Program-made: the position numbers and the translations under genes | NCBI GenBank assembly: GCA_947457445.1 | Contig: CANGVO010000049.1 | Span: 1 to 7,042, forward strand | Direction: 5' to 3' | Length of the DNA stretch: 7,042 nt | Source of the DNA: Actinomycetota bacterium | Lineage (GTDB): Bacteria > Actinomycetota > Actinomycetes > Nanopelagicales > Nanopelagicaceae | Shown here: piece after piece, positions 1-5,089 of the stretch | How the letters are laid out: each line of letters opens with the position of its first letter | How positions within the stretch are numbered: position 1 is the first letter of the stretch | The notes under the pieces: model-generated | What the model was told of the DNA's origin: nothing | The model's input: only the letters and a program-made list of their open reading frames with translations | Database searches by the model: none

Positions 1-973
1 AGCGATCGCCGGTGTTAGTACACCGCAACCTCCAAACTTATGGAGATTGATTTCTCTTTACGATCCAGATGCATTGATGATTGGCGTCTTAGTAACTGCT
101 GTAGCGCTTTATATAAGAGGTGTCGTGATTCTGACTCGACGGGGAGACAAATGGCCTGTCGGTCGTACAGTTGCATTCGCACTGGGTATCAGTGCAATTG
201 ATTATGCAACGAGTGGTGGCATGGGTGTTTATGCGAAATTCTCTTTCGAATATCACATGATCGCCCACATGATTTTAGGAATGATTGCGCCGATCGGAAT
301 TGTTCTCGGTGCTCCAATTACTTTGGCTCTTCGCACATTGCCGCAGGGGCGAAATGAAGAAGAGCGCGGTGTGCGTGGCACCTTGATTGCGCTCTTACAT
401 TCCAAACCAGCAGGTGTATTTACAAATCCTGTTGTTATCTTGGCGCTATTCGATGGTTCACTCTTTGCCTTATATATGACGCCCCTTTTTGGAAACATGA
501 TGCAATCACATCTCGGACACCTTGCCATGAACGTCCATTTTCTTTTAGCCGGAATTCTCTTCTTCCATGTGATTATTGGAATCGATCCAAATCCGCGTAA
601 GGTTCCACATATCGTGCGAATTGTTATTCTCTTTGCAGCAATGAGCATTCACGCCTTCTTTGCGGTCGCGCTGATTTCTACTTCCACAGTTATTGATCAA
701 GGTTATTTCGCATCTCTGCAAACGCCTTGGAATCTTGATTTACTCGCAGACCAGCATGCGGGCGGATCAATCGCTTGGGCTATGGGCGAACTACCAATTT
801 TGTTGGCACTTGTGGCAACCTTTATACAGTGGATGCGCGATGACAAGCGAGAAACAAAACGTATCGATCGCAACGAAGCTCGAATGGCTGCGATGGGTGA
901 ACCAGATGAGCTTGCTCAATACAATGCTTATTTAGCATCATTAGCAACGCGAGATTCGGAAAGAGAAAAATGA
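1..973 (+). CDS. ctaG: CtaG-domain membrane protein (cytochrome c oxidase assembly / copper delivery), 5' partial
   Basis: C-terminal part of a polytopic membrane protein of the caa3-type CtaG family, which supports copper insertion into cytochrome oxidase in Gram-positive bacteria. The frame is open to the left edge, so a TTG at 47 is not a convincing start. The proline-rich stretch before it (TPQPPKLWR) resembles the linker between the CopD and CtaG domains of fused actinobacterial proteins; the fusion itself is inference because the N-terminus is missing. Counting from codon 47, the diagnostic segment is YHMIAHMILGM (69-79) followed by APIGIVLGAPITLALRTLP (81-99). A second His/Met-rich segment is MMQSHLGHLAMNVHF (151-165), with further His residues in the next helix. 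These His and Met residues are likely copper ligands. About six to seven hydrophobic helices are visible, then a charged cytoplasmic tail. The stop overlaps the next gene's start as ATGA, implying coupled translation. Confidence 0.88.
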   Translation, partial: AIAGVSTPQPPNLWRLISLYDPDALMIGVLVTAVALYIRGVVILTRRGDKWPVGRTVAFALGISAIDYATSGGMGVYAKFSFEYHMIAHMILGMIAPIGIVLGAPITLALRTLPQGRNEEERGVRGTLIALLHSKPAGVFTNPVVILALFDGSLFALYMTPLFGNMMQSHLGHLAMNVHFLLAGILFFHVIIGIDPNPRKVPHIVRIVILFAAMSIHAFFAVALISTSTVIDQGYFASLQTPWNLDLLADQHAGGSIAWAMGELPILLALVATFIQWMRDDKRETKRIDRNEARMAAMGEPDELAQYNAYLASLATRDSEREK

Positions 974-2121
974 GTACCAACGATCTTTATGCAATTCCAT
1001 CGGAGTACAACGATCTCCGCGAGAGCGTAAAAGCTTTGGCTGCAAAAGAAATTGCTCCGCATGCATCTGCTGTTGATGAAGAACACCGCTTCCCACAAGA
1101 AGCAGCGGACGCGCTATTAAAGGCAGGGCTTAGCGCCGCTCATGTTCCTACTGAATTTGGTGGAGAAGGTGCAGATGCACTTGCCGTAGTAATAATTATC
1201 GAAGAAGTCGCGCGCGTTTGCGGATCGTCGTCTCTAATTCCTGCTGTTAATAAACTTGGTTCCCTTCCACTTATGTTGGGTGGAAATAAAGAGCAGAAAG
1301 AACGTTGGTTGCCACAATTGGCTAAAGGAAAAGGATTTTCTTACTGTCTCTCCGAATCTGAAGCCGGTTCTGATGCTGCAGCTCTTAAAACAAAAGCCGA
1401 ATTAAAAGGCGATAACTGGGTCATCAACGGAAGTAAGAAATGGATCTCCAACGCAGGAGTTTCTGAGTTCTACACAGTCATCGCTCAAACCGATCCAACT
1501 AAAGGATCAAAAGGAATAGCTGCATTTATTGTTGAAAAATCAGATCCTGGCGTTTCATTTGGCGCACCAGAGAAAAAGATGGGTTTTCGCGGATCGCCTA
1601 CGCGTGAAGTTTATTTTGACAACGTAACTATCAGCGATGATCGCCGCATCGGTGAAGTCGGTAAAGGTTTTGCTCTTGCGATGGATACTTTGGATCACAC
1701 TCGAATCACGATCGCAGCACAAGCGCTTGGTATTGCCCAAGGTGCACTCGATGTGGCTAGTAAATACTCACACGAACGTAAACAGTTTGGGAAAGAAATC
1801 TTTGATTTCCAAGGCATTCAATTTATGCTGGCAGATATGGCTATGAATATTGAGGCCGCTCGCCAATTAACTTATGCCGCTGCTGCACGTAGCGAACGTG
1901 GAGATAAGGACCTTAAATTTTTCTCGGCTGCAAGTAAAACCTTTGCCAGCGATGTAGCGATGAAAGTAACTCAAGATGCCGTGCAAATTCTTGGCGGATA
2001 TGGATATGTATCCGACTATCCAGTTGAACGCATGATGCGTGATGCCAAGCTCACACAGATTTATGAAGGCACTAATCAAATCCAGCGCATCGTTATGGCG
2101 CGAAATTTACCTAGTATTTAA
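970..2121 (+). CDS. Acyl-CoA dehydrogenase (short-chain / butyryl-CoA type)
   Basis: FAD-dependent enzyme that oxidises an acyl-CoA to the trans-2-enoyl-CoA and passes electrons to electron-transfer flavoprotein. At 383 residues it has the normal family length and three-part architecture. The first family signature is CLSESEAGSDAAA (126-138). The R-K-Q-F-G-K motif of the FAD-binding C-terminal helical domain is near 270-275. The second signature, starting QILGGYGYVSDYPVERMMRD, is at 339-358. The catalytic base is predicted as Glu366 in IYEGTNQ, the position used in short- and medium-chain enzymes and not the shifted position of isovaleryl- or long-chain types. The exact acyl chain cannot be told from sequence; branched-chain amino acid or short fatty acid breakdown is likely. 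The ATG overlaps the upstream stop by four bases, with a purine-rich GGAAAGAG just upstream as ribosome binding site. It ends one base from the convergent cyclo-ligase. Confidence 0.95.
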   Translation: MSTNDLYAIPSEYNDLRESVKALAAKEIAPHASAVDEEHRFPQEAADALLKAGLSAAHVPTEFGGEGADALAVVIIIEEVARVCGSSSLIPAVNKLGSLPLMLGGNKEQKERWLPQLAKGKGFSYCLSESEAGSDAAALKTKAELKGDNWVINGSKKWISNAGVSEFYTVIAQTDPTKGSKGIAAFIVEKSDPGVSFGAPEKKMGFRGSPTREVYFDNVTISDDRRIGEVGKGFALAMDTLDHTRITIAAQALGIAQGALDVASKYSHERKQFGKEIFDFQGIQFMLADMAMNIEAARQLTYAAAARSERGDKDLKFFSAASKTFASDVAMKVTQDAVQILGGYGYVSDYPVERMMRDAKLTQIYEGTNQIQRIVMARNLPSI

Positions 2122-2122
2122 A

Positions 2123-2680
2123 TTACTTGTTAAATCGCAGCAACAGATCAGGAGTTGCAGCAGCGCTAAGTGGAATATCAAAATCCTCACGCGGTAAATC
2201 TTCGCTAGATATTTCATCTGGATGAATTAGACCGATTGTCCAAGCTTTCATATTTGCCAACGTGCGATCGTAAAAACCACCGCCTTGCCCCAGGCGGTAA
2301 CCAGATCGATCAATTCGTAGCGCAGGCACTATTACAAGTTCAATTTGTGAATTATCTGAAATAGCCGGTCCAGTTGGTTCAATTATCTTCTTTGAGAATT
2401 GGCTGGGCGACAACTCAGTATCGGAACCATTCCATCTAACCCATTCCAAATTTGTGCCAATGATTCGGGGCAAGAACAACGTTTTTCCATTCTTTAACAG
2501 CGCCGCATTTAATTCCTTAGTACTTGGTTCGTCTGCGTAAGAAATATAACTAGCGATATTTTCTGCTTTGGCAAACTCGATAGATGAGGCAAGGTATGCA
2601 AAAGAGTGATCTACATATCTTTCGCGTCGTTCAAAGCGATAGCGAGTACGGAGTTCAGATTTCTCACTCGATGCGCTCAC
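2123..2680 (-). CDS. fau: 5-formyltetrahydrofolate cyclo-ligase
   Basis: Converts 5-formyltetrahydrofolate to 5,10-methenyltetrahydrofolate using ATP, returning a dead-end folate to one-carbon metabolism (cytosolic). The family hallmark RLGQGGGFYDRT is at residues 129-140 when counted from the GTG at 2680. Further support comes from the N-terminal K-x-x-L-R-x-x-x-x-x-x-R-R pattern (7-19), from EPSTKEL (51-57), and from the C-terminal FDIPLSAAATPD (167-178), equivalent to the usual VPLD-x-x-x-TP. A TTG at 2692 would add four residues. I prefer GTG 2680 because GGGGA (plus-strand 2686-2690) lies five bases upstream and the resulting 185 residues fit the family. It is divergent from the MoeA-like gene with only 45 bases between starts. 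From memory, this is the orthologue of M. tuberculosis Rv0992c, where galU comes next; galU is absent here. Confidence 0.93.
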   Translation of the reverse strand: MSASSEKSELRTRYRFERRERYVDHSFAYLASSIEFAKAENIASYISYADEPSTKELNAALLKNGKTLFLPRIIGTNLEWVRWNGSDTELSPSQFSKKIIEPTGPAISDNSQIELVIVPALRIDRSGYRLGQGGGFYDRTLANMKAWTIGLIHPDEISSEDLPREDFDIPLSAAATPDLLLRFNK

Positions 2681-2685
2681 GTAAA

Positions 2686-2690
2686 TCCCC
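2686..2690 (-). promoter_or_regulatory. Ribosome binding site for the cyclo-ligase
   Basis: On the minus strand the bases GGGGA end five bases before GTG 2680. This would be an ideal Shine-Dalgarno spacing and decides the choice of this GTG over the TTG at 2692, which lies partly inside the motif. Confidence 0.5.
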
Positions 2691-2711
2691 AATATTTGGA
2701 TGCTAAAGAAG

Positions 2712-2717
2712 TATTGT
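2712..2717 (+). promoter_or_regulatory. Possible -10 element (TATTGT) for the glp-like operon
   Basis: TATTGT fits the actinobacterial TAnnnT -10 pattern. It is separated by eight bases from the A of ATG 2726, which would give a leaderless or nearly leaderless transcript. No good Shine-Dalgarno stands at the normal distance; the only purine run, AAAGAAG at 2705-2711, is 14 bases away. No clear -35 is visible. This is inference from spacing only. Confidence 0.22.
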
Positions 2718-2725
2718 TGCCGATT

Positions 2726-3652
2726 ATGACAGACCGCACGCGCGTAGATGAGTTTCTCTCCTCTCTTATTGCAATCTGTCGACCACTAGAACCCTTCGAT
2801 ATGGCGCTCCTTGATGCGCATGGCGCAACTCTTGCTGAAGATATTTACGCAGGAGAACGTCTTGTACTTAAGGCTGGATCGAGAATTCGTTCTACTCAGA
2901 TTGGTTTAGCGGCATCGATTGGACGAGATCATCTGCCAACTCGACCACATCCACGCGTTGTTGTTCTTTCTGCAGGTCCCGATTTAGTCGAACCCGGAAA
3001 AGAGTTAAAAGAGGGCGAAGAATTTGAAACCAATTCGTGGCTTCTAACGACAGCAGTCCGTGAAGTTGGCGCAGTCGCATATCGCGTACACACTATTCCA
3101 GATGATGAGGCCCAACTGCAGGCGGTAATTGAAGATCAGTTAGTTCGCGCTGATTTAATAATCATTAGTGGAGAACGCAAAGATGATTCATTTGATTTAA
3201 TCACACGCACTCTTGCAGCGCTCGGTGAGATAACGACTGTTGATATCGCGATCGAATCCAGTGGTCGCCATAACTACGGTGTTATCGGACCAGATAAAAC
3301 TCCGGTGGTCACACTGCCTGGTGATCCAGTGGCGGCATATATCTCTTTTGAATTATTTATCCGCCCGATGATACGAACTATGTTAGGTGCGGCCACAATT
3401 CACCGCCCATCAATTAAGGCAAAGTTAGAGAAGGCGATCACTTCATCCGGTGGTTACCGCTCATACATTCGCGCCGTGCTTTCCGAAGATGGCGCATCAG
3501 TAATGCCGCTACTTTCCCAAGGTTCAAGCGCCCAAGATGAACAAGCGACACTTTCTGACGCCAATGCTTTCATTGCGATCCCCGAAGGTGATGTAAACAT
3601 TGCAGCCGGCAGCGATGTAACAGTTGTCGTGCTTGAACGTCGTTACATTTAA
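2726..3652 (+). CDS. glp: Gephyrin/MoeA-family protein, Glp-like, lacking MoeA domain II and with a degenerate active site
   Basis: Member of the MoeA/gephyrin-E family but only 308 residues against about 400-420. N-terminal residues 1-39 (VDEFLSSLIAICRPL...TLAEDI) match the family start. The chain then jumps directly to AGERLVLKAGSRIRSTQIG (42-60), which in normal MoeA lies about 100 residues later, so domain II with its MDGYA and MTGAP motifs is missing. The domain III fold is recognisable at 73-220: PRPRVVVLS-like segment, TIPDD at 123-127, LPGDPVAAY at 197-205. The usual SGGVSVGxxD is SGERKDDSFD (148-157), the KPGKP-type loop is ESSGRH (177-182), and LPGNPVS is LPGDPVA. Domain IV follows (about 225-308). 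Molybdenum insertase activity is therefore unlikely. Adjacent rimJ-like and SepX/GlpR genes match the setting of C. glutamicum Glp, which binds FtsZ; that role here is inference. Start ATG 2726 is chosen because earlier in-frame codons lie inside the divergent gene. Confidence 0.85.
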   Translation: MTDRTRVDEFLSSLIAICRPLEPFDMALLDAHGATLAEDIYAGERLVLKAGSRIRSTQIGLAASIGRDHLPTRPHPRVVVLSAGPDLVEPGKELKEGEEFETNSWLLTTAVREVGAVAYRVHTIPDDEAQLQAVIEDQLVRADLIIISGERKDDSFDLITRTLAALGEITTVDIAIESSGRHNYGVIGPDKTPVVTLPGDPVAAYISFELFIRPMIRTMLGAATIHRPSIKAKLEKAITSSGGYRSYIRAVLSEDGASVMPLLSQGSSAQDEQATLSDANAFIAIPEGDVNIAAGSDVTVVVLERRYI

Positions 3653-3660
3653 GGAAAGAT

Positions 3661-3665
3661 AAGGG
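3661..3665 (+). promoter_or_regulatory. Ribosome binding site for the rimJ-like gene
   Basis: AAGGG lies nine bases before ATG 3675, with a second purine block AAGGAAAG at 3651-3658 overlapping the upstream stop. The 22-base gap has no terminator, so co-transcription with the glp-like gene is likely. Confidence 0.4.
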
Positions 3666-3674
3666 TCAGAAGAT

Positions 3675-4259
3675 ATGTCAGAGCACTGGCCGGTAATTCT
3701 CAGAAGTGAAGATTTAGCCCTTCGCCCTTTAAGAATGAGAGATCGCAAACGTTGGGCTCAATTGCGTGCTGAGAATAAAGATTGGCTGAGCTCGTGGGAA
3801 GCCACACTTCCACAAGTGCCGGGTGAAGATATCTCAAATAGCCTGCCCTCTTTCTTTGAAATGGTTCGCTGGCATAAACGCGAAGGTCGGCAGGGACGTT
3901 CGTATTCATTGGCGATTTGGCATGTAAATCAGCAAGGTTCGAATCTAATTGGGCAGATAACCATGGGCGGAGTCATGTACGGCGCAATGCGCGGTGCGCA
4001 CATTGGATATTGGATAGATAAGGCGTATGCCAATCGTGGTTTTACTACTAAAGCCGTACTTGCGCTAACTGAATTTGGATTTGAACGGCTGAAATTGCAC
4101 CGAATTGAAATAAACATCCGTCCCGAAAATGAGCCCTCAATACGCGTTGCCCAGAAAGCTGGCTATTTATTTGAAGGCTTGCGCCAACGATATTTACATA
4201 TCGATGGAAGTTGGCGCGACCATCACTGTTACGTCAAAGAAAATTCTCGGGTTAATTAA
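3675..4259 (+). CDS. rimJ: GNAT-family N-acetyltransferase, RimJ/RimL-like
   Basis: Acetyl-CoA-dependent acetyltransferase of the RimJ/RimL branch; 194 residues is typical. The RLRPL-like opening appears as LALRPLRMRDRKRWAQLR (14-31). The acetyl-CoA-binding motif A region is HIGYWIDKAYANRGFTTKA (109-127), with the pyrophosphate-loop glycine at Gly122. A helix follows, then RIEINIRPENEPSIRVAQKAGY (143-164), the N-x-x-S-x-x-V-x-x-K-x-G-[FY] motif of the family, and the terminal IDGSWRDHHCY (176-186). The substrate is unknown: the RimJ name refers to ribosomal protein S5 in E. coli, but actinobacterial orthologues (M. tuberculosis Rv0995) carry it only by homology. It lies between the glp-like and sepX/glpR genes, an order also seen in mycobacteria, suggesting a shared operon and possibly a link to that module. 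Its stop codon lies inside a perfect 14-base palindrome. Confidence 0.92.
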   Translation: MSEHWPVILRSEDLALRPLRMRDRKRWAQLRAENKDWLSSWEATLPQVPGEDISNSLPSFFEMVRWHKREGRQGRSYSLAIWHVNQQGSNLIGQITMGGVMYGAMRGAHIGYWIDKAYANRGFTTKAVLALTEFGFERLKLHRIEINIRPENEPSIRVAQKAGYLFEGLRQRYLHIDGSWRDHHCYVKENSRVN

Positions 4260-4262
4260 CCC
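4249..4262 (+). repeat. Perfect 14-bp palindrome GGGTTAATTAACCC over the rimJ stop codon
   Basis: The sequence equals its own reverse complement over all 14 bases and includes the TAA stop at 4257-4259. It sits about 47 bases before the sepX/glpR start. It has no loop and no following T run, so it is a poor intrinsic terminator; a binding site for a dimeric regulator or chance are the alternatives. Confidence 0.6.
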
Positions 4263-4294
4263 TCTAAATCCACACTCTGAACGGGCTACTCCCT

Positions 4295-4300
4295 TAACCT
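4295..4300 (+). promoter_or_regulatory. Possible -10 element (TAACCT) for a leaderless sepX/glpR transcript
   Basis: TAACCT matches TAnnnT and places the transcription start within a few bases of ATG 4310. The bases immediately before the ATG (CCTTGGCACATC) contain no Shine-Dalgarno, unlike the rimJ-like and rsmI genes, so a leaderless message from an internal promoter is plausible. No convincing -35 is seen. Confidence 0.22.
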
Positions 4301-4309
4301 TGGCACATC

Positions 4310-5086
4310 ATGGCTTCAGGAATTATCTATCTAGCGATCATCGGCATGTGGGCGGCTTACTTCCTCCCACGCTGGGTGCACGATAGAAATGAGTTCTCGG
4401 GAAAGAGCGTTGAAAGATACAAGAGCGCACTTCGGATCGTCGCTAGCAATTCACCCGGCGGAAGTTCGGGTACCGGAGTAATTCACACCGATTTAGATCG
4501 TGAAGCAAAAATTGCTCAGCAATTAATGCGACGCAGAATTATTTTTTCTTTAATTATTATTTCTTTTGTAATGACGATTGTGGGTGCAATGATGCAAACT
4601 CTCGCTATTTCATTTATTGGAATTCCAGCAGTGGGATTCATTCTTTATTTGGCGCATGTACGTCATCAATCCAACACCGATCGCGCACAGCGTCGTCGCG
4701 TAACGCAGTTGCATCGCAGCACCGCCGGAGTTTCTTCTACAAATTTATCTGAAGTAGTAGCACCAAAACAAAATACTGAACATTGGATTCCACTTTCTGA
4801 ACGCGAACTCACGGGTGTAACAATTTTGCCTAAGGGAACAGCAGCCGCTCGTGGTGAGTGGCAACCAAATTCAATTCCGGTACCTACTTATGTAAACGCG
4901 GCGAAGGCAATCACACCAAAGCGTGTAATTGATTTGACCACGCCTGGCCAATGGAGTGAAGAACAAGAACGTATTGAGCGTGAAGCGCTGGCCGCGGCCG
5001 CTCCTTCGCGAGATGAAATCTTTGATCAACAGCTGGCCGATGAAGCTGTTGCTCGCCTTAAGCAAACTCGCGCCGCTAACGAATAA
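4310..5086 (+). CDS. sepX: SepX/GlpR-family divisome membrane protein
   Basis: Homologue of the actinobacterial signature membrane protein called SepX in Streptomyces (cell division and septum function) and GlpR in Corynebacterium (membrane receptor for Glp). The N-terminus has the family look: SGIIYLAIIGMWAAYFLPRW (3-22) is a membrane helix, followed by the R-x-E-x-x-G-x-x-x-E-R-Y/F segment near 26-37 and ALRIV (40-44). Two further helices lie at about 77-95 and 97-117, then a basic segment RAQRRRVTQLHR (125-136) expected to be cytoplasmic. The conserved C-terminal block is IPVPTYVNAAKA (189-200) and RVIDLTTPGQW (205-215). A charged, probably helical tail follows (216-257). At 258 residues it is shorter than Streptomyces versions, with a reduced linker. 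The start has no Shine-Dalgarno. Three bases separate its stop from the convergent pmt stop. Family assignment is strong; interaction with the upstream Glp-like protein is inference from context. Confidence 0.88.
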   Translation: MASGIIYLAIIGMWAAYFLPRWVHDRNEFSGKSVERYKSALRIVASNSPGGSSGTGVIHTDLDREAKIAQQLMRRRIIFSLIIISFVMTIVGAMMQTLAISFIGIPAVGFILYLAHVRHQSNTDRAQRRRVTQLHRSTAGVSSTNLSEVVAPKQNTEHWIPLSERELTGVTILPKGTAAARGEWQPNSIPVPTYVNAAKAITPKRVIDLTTPGQWSEEQERIEREALAAAAPSRDEIFDQQLADEAVARLKQTRAANE

Positions 5087-5089
5087 AGG

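Noticed and set aside
47..49. TTG as true start of the CtaG-domain gene
   Set aside because: The frame is open to the left edge and the preceding residues look like the proline-rich linker of fused CopD/CtaG proteins.
253..648. 131-codon open frame on the minus strand
   Set aside because: Fully inside the ctaG-domain gene, low-complexity cysteine/arginine-rich translation with no family resemblance; a shadow of the real frame.
2279..2298. Inverted repeat ACCGCC...GGCGGT with 8-base loop, as a terminator or attenuator
   Set aside because: It encodes the invariant GQGGGF motif of the cyclo-ligase and has no T run, so protein constraint explains it.
2606..2725. Upstream extension of the glp-like gene by 40 codons
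   Set aside because: It runs through the start of the divergent cyclo-ligase and does not resemble the family N-terminus, which begins just after ATG 2726.
2693..2725. Riboswitch (for example a molybdenum cofactor or folate type) between the divergent genes
   Set aside because: The gap is only about 45 bases, far too short for a known aptamer, and shows no stem structure.
4129..4386. Small plus-strand open frame bridging the rimJ-like and sepX genes
   Set aside because: It overlaps both real genes in another frame, has no ribosome site and no recognisable features.
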